Shown in pieces: positions 26,975 through 40,939 of a DNA stretch of 64,000 nucleotides. Source of the DNA: Vanilla planifolia (lineage: Eukaryota; Streptophyta; Magnoliopsida; Asparagales; Orchidaceae); the NCBI GenBank assembly GCA_023846275.1, contig JAIUJO010000090.1, positions 1,734,065 through 1,798,064 of the forward strand, read 5' to 3'. The translations under genes and the position numbers were made by a program. Below the pieces are notes generated by a model. The model worked only from the letters and a program-made list of their open reading frames with translations, made no database searches and was not told the DNA's origin. The number at the start of each line of letters is the position of its first letter. The stretch's first letter is position 1.

Positions 26975-29900
26975 CATTGAGATGATTACAATGATATTTT
27001 TTGTCTTAATCAAATGTCATTTCGAATTATGGAGATATCAAAGTAAATAAAATAAAAAATGGTAAATTATTTTTTGAATATTAAGTAATTATATATTAAT
27101 GTCAAAATGATATAAACTGAAATGGCATAATTGATTAAATTAATATTATCTTATGATTACATGATATAAGATTTAAAGTTACATAGTAATATAACCAAAT
27201 CAACGCAAACAATTCGAAGAAATGTGATAAATTATATAGGAAAGTCGTGTTAAAAAATATTAAAGAGAGTGAAGATTATTAATCATCAAAATAGGAGCCA
27301 AAATGAAATGATTCATAAAAAATTCTAAAACCTTTAAAAAAAAATTTAAAATGTTAAATGTTTAATCAATTTGATAAAACTCAACATGACAATTCTGATG
27401 ACGTTTCCATCTTAATTGAACATTGTTTGGAGTTACCATGAATAAAAAATTTAAAATAAATAAATATAACATTTTATTTTAATATTCTACATAATGTAAT
27501 AAAAGTTGAAATAATATAAATTAAAGTAATGTAATATAACTAAATCAAACTATTAGAAAAGACACAAGAAAAGAGATTCAATGTTTCATTATTATATTAC
27601 TAAATCAAAGAAAAAATATTTTAAAAATAATATAAATTACAACAAAAAGCTATATTCTAAGATACTAATAAGATCTAGTTTAACATCTTCAATCATCAAA
27701 TTAGGTATGAATCAAAATATTTAATAAAATCTCCAAAACACTTAGAAATAAAATATTTAAAAAAATAAATATAATATTTAAGTAGATAGAGCTAATCAAG
27801 ATGAGTTTAATGACATTTACTTTTTATCAATCAAAGCACATTTTGATTTTTTAGGAATTACAAAAGTAAGAAGTATAGACAATAAAACATTATTTTTTTA
27901 ATAAGTAAATATCTATTAAATTAAAAATGTTACTAATTGAAGCAATGTAGTACAATCAAATAAATTAGATGTAATGGTCATATGTGAGGGATTTAGGGTT
28001 AAATAGTAATATAATTGAATAAAAACAAAACTTTATTGAATGATAGAAATTGTTTTAGAATGTTGCATTCCAAGATATTAAAGAGATTGAGTGTAATATT
28101 CATATTCATGAAATTGGTAAAAATTGAAATTCATCATAAAGCAAGTGAGTACCCTAGCAAATCAATATTTAAAAACATAAAAATGTATAATTAATTTGAT
28201 AGAGGTGATGGAGATGAATACAACAATGTTTATTCTTTCTTGACTAGTTGTTCCTTGATGCAATGCTATATAACCAAATCAAAGCAAAAAGTTTAAAAAA
28301 TATGACAAGTAATTAATGTTTGTTTCATGTCAAGATGTATCTATTAATGTTTGTTTAACCTTGATTAGGCTTCATTCCAAATTACTACAAATTATCAAAA
28401 AAATAAACAACAGTAATTATAAATAACTATTTTAATATTTATTAAATATATGATGAAGATAAAATGTGACAAATTGAAGAAATATAACATGACAAAATCA
28501 ATGCTTTGTAAAGGTCACACAAGTTGACAAATGGACTTGAATAGTAATATAACAAAATCAAGGTGGAAAGCTTAATGAAAGTGAGAAAACTTATACAAGA
28601 AAGGTACATTAAAAGACACCAAGAAGATATAGTGTAGTATCCTCAATTAATAAATCTGGTAAGAATTAAAATATCTCATAATGCATGCTAAAATTATAAA
28701 AAAATAAAAAATTAACTTATTAAGAAATAAATATTGATACAACTCTTTGAGATAAGTCCAACAATATTTATGTCATTTTAATTAGACCTTATTCAAAATC
28801 ACTATGAATTTATAAAAATAAATAACATAAATAATAAGAAATTATTATTTTCATTTTAAGCTAATATATATTAAGACTGAAATGAGATAAATTAAATTTA
28901 TATAATAAACCAAAAATAAATCTCTATAAAGGTCACACAGGAGGAAGATTTGAGTTTCATATTAACAACCAAATAAAAGCAAAATAATTTGAAGTAATTA
29001 AATAATTTTAATAGAAAAATTACATTCTATGATATTAAGAAAATTAAGCGTAACAGCGTTAATCATCAAATTAGTGAATTGAAATATTTCATAAAATGTG
29101 TTAATACCCTAAAAAAATTAGAAATATAGAAAATGAATATTTTTCTTAGTAAAGCTCATTGATATGCATCTAACTACATTTGTTTTATCTTGATGGGACA
29201 TCCTTATGACTTATTATAAATTATTAAAGTAAATCAATATAAACAATAATAAATTTTTTTCATGTTAAGTATATATTAGAGTTGGAACTATATAAATTAA
29301 AATAGTATAAAGGAAAAATACCTAGTCAATGTAACAGTCACATAAGAAAACTAGGGATATAATAATGAATCCAATTCAAAGAAAACATTTAAAAAAGTAA
29401 GATACATACATAAAAGCTGCATCCCAATATACTTTTGAGATGAAGTGTAAGATCCTTAATTGTCAAATTATGCACAAAAAGATGACTCATAAAGTATGTT
29501 AAAACATTAGAAAATAAAATCCTTGAAAATATAATAATATAAACTTTATCTAAAGGATCTCGTTAATAACAATCGAAAAATATTTGTTTCATCTCTATCG
29601 AACCTCATTTGAAAACGTTACAAATTAAGAAAGTAAATAAGCTTAAACAAAAATTAAATAATATTTTAATAATAAGTAAAAATATATTATAACATCATTA
29701 AGTTAAATTAAAATAATGTAATATAATTAAATCAAAGAGTTATAATTATCACATAATAAGAGATTTAGAGTTAAAAAGTAATATAACCAAATTAAAGAAA
29801 AGAATTTGAGGGATGAGGTAAATTTTTATGGGAAGTTGAATTCCAAGATACTTTGGAGATTGATCATCACATCCTTTATCATCAAATCTAGTACAAAATG

Positions 29901-31302
29901 AAATGTCTTGTAAAGCAAGATAAAATTAAAATGCTATAGTCATACAAGTAAATTATTACAAATTTTTTGAATAAATGAAATAAATTCTATGAGAAAGTTG
30001 CATTCTAAGATGTCAACGATACAAAGTGTAACATCTTCAAGCATCAAATAACGTACAATATTACAAAGATCATGTGCAAATTCTCAATCACAAAATTAAT
30101 ACAATTAAAAAATCTCTCGTTGTTTTTATTCATTGAAATTTTATCGCAATATAATGAAATCAATGTGAAATTTTTTGATAAATGAGAAACATTTTATAGG
30201 AAATTTGTATTCAATAATAATAAATAGGTCAAACATAACAACCTCAATGAAAATTGAGTCAAATAACATTTGTTTTAGAGCATATCATATAATGCACCTA
30301 GATCTTAAAAATGAAAATATTTTGAAAAATAAATATGAAAATTTCATTTGATAGAGCTCACTAACATGAGTACAATGATGTCTATTTCCTCTCTATAATG
30401 AAACTTTAAGAATTATGTGGAATTACAAAGAAAAATAAGAAATAAACATTAAAACAAGTATTATTTGAATATTAATTAAACATTTATTCAAAATGAATTA
30501 GGTGAAATCCAAGTAATGTAATATAATCAAATCAAAATGATATAAAGGTGAAATGAAATGATAATTGGAATTTCAACATAATATAGCAACTCAATGTGAA
30601 ACATTTTGATAAAAGAGAAAAATATTATAGGATATTTGTATTCAAATATACTAAGGAGATCAAGAATAAAACCCCTAATTTTAAAATCTAGTGTGAATTA
30701 AAAATTAATGTATTTAAAAATAAAAGAGTTAATATTTGATTTTATTGAGCTTGCTAAGTTGATTTCAATATCATTGTTTCACCTTGATCAAAATTCATTT
30801 GGAAATTTTGTGACTTACAAAATTAGTTAGACATAAATAAGAATAATTTTTTAGTTTTAATATTAAGTGTATATATTATAATTAAAATTAAATAAATTAA
30901 GAAATATAATATAACTAAATAAAAGAGAAAAGTTTGAAGAAATAAGATATTTGCATGCAAAGGTTCTGCTTTGACATTCCAAGGAAATCAAGTGTAAAAA
31001 TCCTCGATCACCAAATAAGGTATGAAATGCCCTTTGAAGCATGCATATTAGCTGCAAAATATCAAAAAAACCCTAGAAATAAAATTCTTAAAAGTGAAAA
31101 TATAGAACAAATACAAATTAATTTGCTAAAGTTACATTAATAGAAAACAAAGTAGATCGTGTCTAACATCCATAGTGTTTGAATTAGGTATCATTTTTAA
31201 ATGTTTGTAATGTATACTAAAATTCTACAAAATAATATATTTCAAAAAATGTAATTAAATAAATTAATAAAGAATTATAATTATTATTATTTAAATATTA
31301 AT

Positions 31303-31304
<2 letters not shown>

Positions 31305-31379
<75 letters not shown>
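31305..31379. repeat. (TA)n microsatellite with one interruption
   Basis: About 75 bases of TA are broken once by a-att near 31340. It follows ttattattatttaaatatta and precedes ttaatgcttaattaagataaattg. It therefore replaces the aaatatatattaaag block near unit position 400. Confidence 0.9.
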
Positions 31380-31380
<1 letters not shown>

Positions 31381-34300
31381 TTAATGCTTAATTAAGATAA
31401 ATTGATGAATTATAACTAAATCATGGTTTCATAAGGAAGGCACAAGAGAAGATTTACAAATATAAAAATAAATATGGCCAAATCAAAGTGAAAATTTTGA
31501 AGAAAAGAGTTAAAATTATATAAGAAAATTAACACAAAAATACTAAAGAGATCAAGAGTAACATCTTCAAACTTCATGTCATATACGAGTCAAAATATCT
31601 TATAAAACATGCAAAAACCATAAAATTTTAAATATTTCAAAAAATTTAAAATGTTATTTAATTAGATAGAGCTCATCGACACGAGTATAAGGACACTTGA
31701 TTCATCTTGAACATACCCTCATGTGCAATTACAAAGAATTACTTAACCAAATAACCATAAATAATATTAACTATATATTTAATATTAAGTGAATACATAT
31801 TGAAGTTGAAATGAGATTAATTGAATAAATATAATATAATTAAATTAAAATAATGTAAATGTCACATGAGAGAAGATTTATGGTTACATATTAATATAAA
31901 AACAATTAATAAAAAATGTCAAAAAATAAGATAATTGATACTAGGAAATAGTAATTAAAGATACTTAGAAGATTTTGTGTAATGTCATAGATAATTACAT
32001 TAGATATCAATTAAAATATCTCAAAAAAATTTTAAAATAAGAAAGTAAAATTTTTAAAAATGATATAAAAGAATATTTTAATTGGATAAAACTTTTTGAG
32101 ATGTGTCGAATGATTTTTGTTTTATCTGGATCATTCCTTTTGATCACAATAGTGGAGAATTAAAGTTTTATTATAATATAACAAAATTAAATCAAACAAT
32201 TTGGAAAAAAAAATCAATTATAAGTGAAATTTCTATTTGAAAATCTTAAAGAAATCAAATATATAACATCAATGACCATCAAACAATATAAGAAAAAGAA
32301 ATGTCCCATAAAACATGAAAGAACCTTTGAAATGAAATTCTTAAAAATTTATAATCGAACATTTCATTAGGTATCACTATTAGAAATGGATCCCATCAAT
32401 TTTGTTTTGTAGTGATTACACCTCACTTGCTAGTTCTCTGAATTATAAACGTAAATAAGTGTAAATAATAATAAATTATTATTTTGATATTAAGAAAAAA
32501 AGGGTAAATTGAACAAAAGTAGTAATAGAGAAATCTAAGTTACATAAAGGTCACAAGAGAGGAGATTAAGAATTTAATATTTATATAACCATATCAAATG
32601 AAAATGTTTCAAAACAATTCTATGAATTATACAAGAAAGTTGCCTTCAGGGATACTAAGGACATCAAGCATAACATCCTAGATCATCAATTAGTTATGCG
32701 TAATAATGTCTCACAAACATACAAAATTGTTCAAAAGTAAAAATATTTTAAAATAAATAATTAAACAATAATTACAAAGAACTCTTTGAGATGTGTACAA
32801 CTACATTTAATTTTGTCTCAATCTCACATCTTTTAGAATAGTTTTGAATTACCAAACTAAAAAAGCAAAAACAATAACAAATTATTATTTTTAAATTTAG
32901 TGAATATATATTAGAGTAAAAATGAGAGAATCTAAAGAAATCTTATATAATTAGAAAAAAAATGTAAAGAAATAGGATCAAAGAATTAGAGTTTCATAGT
33001 AATATTTCCAAATCAAAGAAAAAACTTCTTAAAAAAATGAGAAACATTGCATAAAAAACTTGCATTCCAAGTTATAAAATAAATAAAATGTAATGAAATA
33101 AAAATAATTCTTTAAAAAAATAAAAATTAATATTTAATTAGATAAAAATCTTTGAGGCACATCTAAAGACCTTTGGTTCATCTCCATTAAATATCATCTT
33201 GAATTAAAGAAAATTATCAATGTTATTAAACATAAAAAATAATTAAATTTTATTTTAATAATAAGTATATATATACATCAATTATAAAATTAGATATATT
33301 GAAGTAATATAATATAATAAATTACAATAGAAAAGTTTTAAAATAAACTTGACAAAGTGCATGTGAAACTGAATTTTTCTAACATACTAAGGAGATAGAT
33401 CTCTCAATGATCAAATGAAGTAAGAATGAAACAAATTTGTATTTAATTAATATTTAATTAGAATGATGCTATTAAGACAAGTTTCACGATATTTGTTTCT
33501 TCTCAGTTGTACCAACTATGTACTTACTATGAATTACAAAATTAAATAAGGAAAAAATAATAAAATATTAATTTTTAATATTAAGGAATTCTTTATTAGA
33601 CCAAAAATGAGTTAAATTCAAGCACTATAATATATCAAAAATCAAAGTAATGTGAAGATACTTGAGAGGGGCTTCAGAGTTAATAATATAACCAAATCAA
33701 AATCAAAACTTTTTAGAAATAAATAAATTATAAGGGGAGAGTTGTGATCTAATATATCGAGTAGATCGAGTGTAACATCCTTGATTGTTATACTAACTCA
33801 ATAGAGCTTATTAAATAAAGTTTAATGATAGTTTTTCCTTTATATTGGGCCTTGTTTAACATTACCATAAATTAGAAAAAGAATAAAAATAAAAATCAAA
33901 GGAGGTTAGTTATGATGAGAATATTTCTATAGAGGATGAAAGTACAAGATTAAGATTGTGAGGTGAATTAGCGTTGAAAATATGTAAGCAAACTAAGCCT
34001 CCACTAGGTGAAGAAAAATCAATAAATTATGTAGTAAACTGGAGAAAAATTTTAAGCCCCAATGGAGCTTTTGAATTGAGTGGCTATAAGCATGGTGTTT
34101 TTTAGAATGTTAAAGTGGCCAAGAATGACAATAATGTAAATGGCACACATGAATCAAATAGTTCTACTAAGGTTAGCATTAAGGTGGCTCTTACATAAAA
34201 AGCAAAATAAGAATTCTTAATAAAACTTAGATGAGAGTTCTTTCTAATTACTTGTTAGAGATACTAGCTACCATGAATGCCAAAATGCTTGTTCTTAAAG

Positions 34301-36479
34301 ATACCTCATATATTGCTAACTAAGAAATATATTTATCGAATGAGACACGTGAACATCAAATTACATATCACTAGTTAAACCTTATGGGTAACGTCTATGA
34401 AGGCTATTTTTCCTTTGAATGGATAGCTAGAATATTGTTGCATAGATAAGGTCATTTTAGATGATTTAGTGGTTATGTGTTCACTAGTCTATATTAGATT
34501 CCTATCACTCCTTCTCTTGTATTGGGGAATGCAGAATATACTATCTTGCCAAAGCATTAAAGGATCTTATTTAGATTGATTAGTCAATCATAGGCATGCA
34601 AAGGTCATCCTTTATTAGGGTTGTCTTAAACTATATTGGTACAAACCACTTAGAGTGGGAATGTTTATTGGTGGACTCTTGAGTCATTCCTTTTCAGTGG
34701 TAATATGAGGGGATTGCTTATTATTTGCATCAAAGGTAGCAAGGTGTGGTAAGCTTCTAGTTCATGTGTACCCAATGTGTTTGTACACACTATTACTATA
34801 GTTAGGAGTGCAAGTCCATTAAATGCTTGTCTTGATTAAGAAAACTATAAGGAGCTAATTCAAAATAGCTGGAAAATGAGTACTATGATGAAAAGAGATA
34901 TTGACTCAGGCAATGGATGGTAATTTAACTAAAGAGGAGGATAATGAATGCTACAAATTAGTTGTGGAGAACTCTAATAGGCAAAGAAGTTAATAAGCCT
35001 AAGACTATAAAGCAACCCAATCAAGGAGATAAATTTTAAATAATGCAAAGGAGTAAGTTCTTGCACCAGGCAAAATGGCAGCAAGTTTGGTACACTAAAG
35101 GCAGAATGAGTACCAAAGCTAAAAGCACTTGGTCAGGATCAACCTACTACAAAAAAACAAAATGACACATCAAATAATAAGGATATGGAGGAATGTCCAT
35201 CTAACAATTCACATACTTATGAGAAAATATTTGAGACATGGGTGGCCTTTGAATGTAGCTAAATGAAACATTATTTTGATCCTAAAAGGAGTTTGAGATA
35301 AGGGCAAAGGTATTATGGATTTAGTTAGATATAATAATGAAAACAAAAATGAATCAAAAGGTGGTGGAGCTATTAGTCATATTGGAAGATCAAAAAACAA
35401 ACAACATTAGAAAGGCAGGGTAATGAAGATTAGGATAAGGAATTCCATCACAGCTTCTTTTCCTCAAAACATTTTGAGGGTAGGAATATTGTTTAGGCTT
35501 GGGGCTAGGAGATCAAGTCACATATATTAGTACATCAATTGCATTGGTGTGGGCTAGATTGAACTTTCGTTTCATGGACTCAAGGTGGGTTGGGTTTTTT
35601 GGATGTGGCATATGTATCTTGAAATCGATCAAGCTAGAGTTGATCACCACTACAACCACATACTATGATGCAATATGACCTTTGTACCTACTATGGTTAT
35701 GGATTGCTCAGCAAATATTTTCTTCTTTCTTAGTAGATTCTAACATTTAATTATTTTAACAAAAAATTATGGTTAGGCTAATTTTCAAACAATCAAACAA
35801 CTAGAATGTTTGGGTAATGTCTAATCTATGCATAGGCATATTTCATGATGCAAAATGGAGGAAGTGCTTCCTCAAGTTGATTTTGGTGGAGGAAGGTTTG
35901 AAGGTTTGATAAACTATGGGTTGCTATGGATCTATGTTACAATGAAGAATTAATTGAGGAAATTTATGTTTGTTGGTTTTGCTGCTTTGATATTTACTAT
36001 TGCTATTAATGTTGTTATTGCATTAATACTAACAAGCATTGGGGACATCAGATAATAAAGTCATGGGAATAATTATTATGCATTGTTTTGTGCTACTCTT
36101 GCTCATGAAATAAACATCATGACTAGGAGCTGGAAGGTAAGAACCCTTCGAGTGTTGAGAAGTAGCTTCCCTAATTTGTTCTTTATGTATAGTAGGTACA
36201 AACTATAGTAAGTACCAATTAGATGATATGTTTTTATGGCTTTTGAGATTATGTTGATGTAAGAACATATTGTAATATGGGTGAGGGTTGTTTTCTCAAC
36301 TTTGCACTTGGCTATCCACATATAGGGGCCTAACATCAATGAGGGCTAGAGTGCCTACTTAATCATTAAATACTACATTCATCTAAAAGGAAGATAAAGC
36401 AAATTTTACTACTACAATATAAATTTTAGGGTATAGTAGATGTTTTGCTGAGAGGAAGCTTATTGAAGCAAGTTGAAAT

Positions 36480-36560
36480 TGTTATAGGGAAGACATCACT
36501 TATTTGGCTATTGTTGGAATTACTACTTCTTTCGTGATTGCCCTTGTATTCTTAATAATA
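36480..36560 (+). pseudogene. Possible ORF1 zinc-knuckle remnant of the LINE
   Basis: In one frame the sequence reads YCWNYYFFRDCP, which resembles a plant LINE ORF1 zinc knuckle of the C-x2-C-x4-H-x4-C type ending in FxxDCP. The expected His and one Cys would each be Tyr here, and single C-to-T or G-to-A changes would explain both. The position, upstream of the endonuclease, is where ORF1 should end. I could not find the usual ORF1 N-terminal domain (DUF4283) upstream with any confidence. Confidence 0.3.
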
Positions 36561-37299
36561 GTCTTTAGGATACACAAATATCTATTATATAGATAGACCA
36601 TATGAAATGCTATATGGTAGGCCTACATATAAACTTAAGAAAAATGCAAAGGGCAACAAACTAAGCAGTATATAGGGTGAGGTGTTTGGTAAGCCTCGCC
36701 CATTTCTTAGGTGTAAAAAGTCATTGGAATCCTTAAATTTAATTATCATGGAACCATGTTGGCTATGTGGAAATCATTTTGTGAGAGGTTCTATAAAGTG
36801 GCTGGGTTTGTTAGACTTTGTTAAAACTAGAGCATTGGCAACTCACTTTTGCTTAAATTAGCCTTATTGCTATGAGAGGTGGGATAGTAACTTTTTCTTA
36901 AGCCTCTCTACAAAGTTATGAGAGGGATTTTTAATCCTATTTCTCACATGAGTCGAGAATATTGTGATATTAAGATCAACATTTGGTGTAGTTTTATTTT
37001 CAAAGTCAAAAAAACATATCATAAAGGAAAAGTTATGGCCACTCAAACATGTCATTTTGGAGTAAAACACATTATTCAACAGAGCAATAAGCTAAACCCT
37101 TAGATTGTGGATGTAGGAGGATGCTTTACTAAAAAATTTTAAATCTAGTCCATTACTAATCTTATGATGAGGAGGTGCTAGAACTAGAAATCTACGAATA
37201 ATGCTTCATTTTTAGTAGGGAAAGTGTACCATATTGACAGCTTGATTTGCTGAATACTAATTTCAAAGTTTTTGTATCAGAAGGCATGCATCATCTAAA

Positions 37300-38170
37300 T
37301 TATGTCATAAAGTTTAGAAATTCCCTTAATGCAAGAGGCTTTCATGCTATTGTTGGATTGATTAGGTGAAGGGTTGAAATGGGGATGGTTCATAGTAATG
37401 GAACACAATTTGTCTAGTTGCAGCTTAATTTTGTCAATAAATTATGCCATATTTTTAACTCTAGAATATCTAAGGAATTAAGGTAGCAAAATGCCATGCA
37501 TACTTTTAACATTTGGTTTGGGAGAATATGATTTTTACATTGGTGCTTCTGAAGATAGGTAGAAACCATTCATTGAGATGAGGTAGATTGATTATTGGAC
37601 CAAAAATTGAATTACTTTATTAAACTTTCTACTAAGCTTTCAAAGGCATTGTATTATTATAGAGGGATTAGGTTAACCTAAAGTTGTAGAGTATTATTCT
37701 CAGGTAGTTATTGTCTAAGTGACATCTAGTAGTATTGAGACTTTGAGGTGATGTGTTATGCATGCATCAAAAAAACATATTATCTATCAATAGTCTTTAG
37801 AACAAATTAGAGATATAACTAAATTTTGTAGAACAAAACTTGTAGGAGACTTTAATGCTTTACTTGCATACGATGATAAAAAGGTGGAAAAATTAAATAG
37901 TGGCCATACTCAACATAACTATTCCAACTTTATAAATGATTTCCATCTAATTACCTAGGTTTTAATGGCAATTGATTCATCTAGTATAGTAAAAAAGAAG
38001 GGAATGCCCATATCTATGAGAGATTGGAGAAAACATTTATGAATATTGAAGGTATGTAAGCTTACCTAAGCACCATAGTTGCTCACTTACCATGCATTGG
38101 CTTGCAACATTGTCATTTACTTATATAGTTTAGATGACCACTATTGGGCACCTCTAATGGGAGACTTCAA
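37300..38170 (+). pseudogene. LINE ORF2 endonuclease domain remnant
   Basis: This is the APE-type endonuclease part of ORF2, which nicks target DNA in intact elements. Near 37328 the frame reads NARGF, where plant L1 endonucleases begin with WNxRGL. At 37845 it reads VGDFNALL followed by YDDKKVE, the conserved GDFN segment. At 37985, in another frame, YSKKEGNAHIYERLEKTFMN matches the usual F-T-W-S-N-G-R-I-x-x-R-L-D-R-x-x-x-N region. Near 38130, in a third frame, LDDHYWAPL corresponds to the catalytic SDHxPL end. Moving between three frames, with internal stops, shows at least two indels and loss of function. Confidence 0.75.
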
Positions 38171-38459
38171 TTCTAAAGCATTAAGCTATCTATTCTCAGA
38201 TCAACTATTGTTGTTAGTGCAGCTTAGAATGAGACAAATAAGTGATTCCTAATGGACAATTTATCCACCAAATTTAATTAGCCTTTACTTATATTAAAGA
38301 AATGGAATTTAGCAAAACTTTGTAGCATCCTTAAAAGGCCTTACCAATGAGAACAAGAAATCAAATAGCTACAATTTAAATAATTAATGAGCGGCATAAC
38401 TAAACAAGAACATGATGATTTAATATAATGTATCGTATAGTATCATGATGTCATGACAT

Positions 38460-39480
38460 TAGAAGAAGCATGGAGGTGACATTTACAAAACTCAGGACCA
38501 CCTTTAGGGACAAAAATATGCATTTCTTCCAAGCAGCATCTATACACTACAAGAAGCAATTATATTCACAAACTAAAGAATGAGAATGAGAAATTAGTTT
38601 CTTCCTCAACTAAGATAAAAGATAGTCCTATATAGTTTTTTAGTAAGAATAAGAGGTTGCACTTGTGGCTCATACGAATGAGGTTAAGTTTAGATCTATG
38701 GTGATATCAAGCAAAAGAAATAAGCCACCTGGTTTGCATAGCATCTCAATTGAATTTATGCATAGTTATTTGAGGATTACATAAGCTAATATTCTCACAG
38801 TAGTAAAATAATTCTTAAAGAGAGTTATATGCCCAAACTTTAGAAAGACATTTTTTACTCTCACCACTAAAGTCAATGAAGCATCCAAACTAGAAAAATT
38901 TGGGCCCATTGGCTTATGCATTATGATATGTAAAGTAGTGTGAAAAATTTTTGTGGCTAGATTAATGGTTGTGCTACCCAATATCATTACTAGGGTGCAA
39001 GTTTCTTTTGTGCCAAGCCATGTTATATCTGATAACATTTTCTTGGCTTTAAAATGGCCTTTTATATACATTTATCTACTTTAAAAGAAGTATTGATGGT
39101 TCTAATGTTGGTCATGGATTAGACTTATGACAAGTTAAATTATTAATTTATGATGGATAGCTTAAGCATCTATAATTTCCTATTATTTAGTGTGAATTGA
39201 TTGAGACCCGTATCACTACATTGATATTTGGGATGATGTTTAATAATATTCATCTACCCTGAGTCAAAATGACCAACTTGGATAAGGATGTCCTATCACA
39301 TCATAACTCTATATTATTGTGTTTAAGAATCTCTTATTGCTTACCTAATACAAACAAGATCACGTTATCTCAATTTTGGATATGATTGGCCCTTCTTCTT
39401 CTATGATTACACACCTATTTTTTGTTGATGATTGCGTCATTTATGCACATACAACATGTGTTGTAGCAACTCAATTTGGG
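38460..39480 (+). pseudogene. LINE ORF2 reverse transcriptase domain remnant
   Basis: Most landmarks share one frame (start position leaves remainder 1 on division by 3). DKNMHFFQAASIHYKK at 38509 matches the GDxNTxFFHxxAxxRxxxN segment upstream of RT. KRNKPPGLHSISIEF, with KPPG at 38722, matches the KxPGPDGF block. From 38836, NFRKTFFTL, then KVNEASKLEKFGPIGLC matches the IPK-x-RPISLC block, followed by VLPNIITRVQVSFV and then ISDNIFLALK. GxGCPI at about 39280 and HLFFVDDCVIYA at 39412 follow; FVDD stands for the catalytic YADD/FADD. There are several in-frame stops (for example after CKVV and within the GxGCP block), so it is dead. The frame has survived unusually well over about 900 bp despite these stops. 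An ORF on the opposite strand at 38766-39071 is only a shadow. Confidence 0.85.
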
Positions 39481-39780
39481 TTATTATGAAGTTATATTAG
39501 CATATATTGGTCAGGTGGTGAATCTAAACAAATTATGGGAGCTATTTAGTAAGGGGTGGACTAAAAGCATAAAAATATAATTGTAAGAAAATTACATATG
39601 CATCACTCAATTCGAATATCTTTGAATACCAAAAGTCACAACTAAGCTTCAAAAAAAGTATTTAATTTCATTATTTATCTATTGAAATTTGTGTGTTAAG
39701 AAATATGACCCAATCACTATAGATGACTGGGCATATTATCATGATTAACTTTTTTAGCTACAATTCTTACTTATTAATTT

Positions 39781-40210
39781 GCTCACTCATTAATTATAAG
39801 AGAAATAATTGAATAACTAGAGAAATTAACGCACCACTACTTGTGGACTGTTTCAAGTGATAGTGGCACTTTACACTATATTTGTTGGGAAATATTAAAT
39901 TTTCTTTAGGATTGCTCAGAGTTCACAAACTATCTACTTAGTAGTCCACGTTAATTGCAAAACATTGTAGTTGAGTTATTGCTTAGGAAAACCATTTGTG
40001 GGCGTAATCCCTTTAAGTCAAAATACTTAATGACAAATAATACTTTCCATATGTCTCATGGTGCATCCCATACATCCAAGTTAACTAAATATTGTTGCCC
40101 CTCAGACTATGAACAATACAATTTGGTAGATTTTTGGTGGCAACTCAGTTTTCTTTTTGTTGGATGATTGGATTGATTTCCTTATTATTGCTACTTGGCA
40201 AACCATTATC
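39781..40210 (+). pseudogene. LINE ORF2 region between RT and RNase H
   Basis: At 39841, in the RT frame, LWTVSSDSGTLHYICWE corresponds to the plant LINE segment F-L-W-G-x-x-x-x-x-K-x-H-x-V-x-W. From 39921, in a different frame, VHKLST, then STLIAKHCS, VIA and ENHLWA (with stops between) match the LRDPxxLNxALLAKxxWR and xxLW segments. The frame change lies between 39890 and 39921. The zinc-binding RVT segment expected next is not clear, though WWQLSFLFVG near 40133 may belong to it. Confidence 0.6.
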
Positions 40211-40939
40211 AACATGGATGCATGTCATCTAACTTTTTATAGTAGAGCTTGTTATGGAGCGTGATATGTGAGATCATAATAAGGTTTAGTAGTTACTTAC
40301 CTAATGAAGTCTCAGAATTCAATACACCCCATGGTGTAAATTGAATAAAATAGATGTGATGTGCTTCAAATTGAGTGATGATGTGGTGTTGGACATAAAG
40401 GATATATTTAGATGCATGTCTACATGTAAACTTCAAGTGCAGCCTTAGGTTTCATTTTTTTGTGGACATTAGCTTTAAAACTTCTTCCTATTTGATCATG
40501 GCTTTGTGCAAAATGAGAACATTATTTCTTAACTATGTCTATGAGGTTTTAATGCCAACAAAGACTTGTAGAATTGCTTCTAAGAGTGTCATACTATGAA
40601 AGAACACTAGTCCAACTGCTTTGTGAATAAGTGCATCAAGCTAGTTGGGTTTGATTGCAAGGATATCAATTCATTTTTTAGCTCCTCCAATCAAATTTTG
40701 TAAATGTGAGGGTGTCTTCAGCTCCCTTAGCAATCAAATTTGTAGCTATATCTCTATTCCACCTTTGGCTTAAAAGGAATTTATAGGCTCTTGAAAAAAA
40801 AGTCTATAATATAGTTGTACTTAATGTGTGCATCAATATTGTAGTTGCTGCTTGTTATAAAGCACTAATCTTATCCAGCGTAAGCTTTAGCAACCTTGAT
40901 AGGATGGTGCTTACCTCTTATTGGACTCCTCTAACGTGA

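Larger units (their letters stand above)
7056..33890 (+). repeat. AT-rich tandem satellite array A, unit about 420 bp
   Basis: The segment is a head-to-tail array of a diverged AT-rich unit. My by-eye consensus has these landmarks in order: gagataaattgaag (position 1), aatataaccaaatcaaag (21), aaggtcacatgagaggag (47), gatttagagttacatagt (63), a second aatataaccaaatcaaag (81), aaagttgcattccaaga (134), atcaagtgtaacatcctc (161), caaaatgtctcataaagc (201), aatatttaaaaatataaa (241), attggatagagctcatca (271), gtccaatgacatttgttt (295), tttggaattactatgaat (331), aagcataaataataataa (363), ttattattttaatattaa (381) and aaatatatattaaag (401). The ggtcac anchor recurs at about 7191, 7584, 8001, 8415, 8824, 9174, 9590 and 10013, mostly 393-423 bp apart. 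About 64 unit lengths fit, but many units are shortened. The first unit starts mid-unit, near position 345. No coding capacity is visible; short reading frames are composition noise. Confidence 0.9.

Noticed and set aside
27980..28000. ggatttagggttaaat, similar to the plant telomere word tttaggg
   Set aside because: It is one unit's version of the satellite word gatttagagttacat and is not tandemly repeated.
7056..33890. Satellite array as a CRISPR or phage-type direct-repeat array
   Set aside because: The unit is about 420 bp, repeats are contiguous with no unique spacers, copies are strongly diverged, and the context is a plant nuclear genome.
38766..39071. 101-codon minus-strand open frame
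   Set aside because: It is the antisense shadow of the LINE reverse transcriptase blocks on the + strand.
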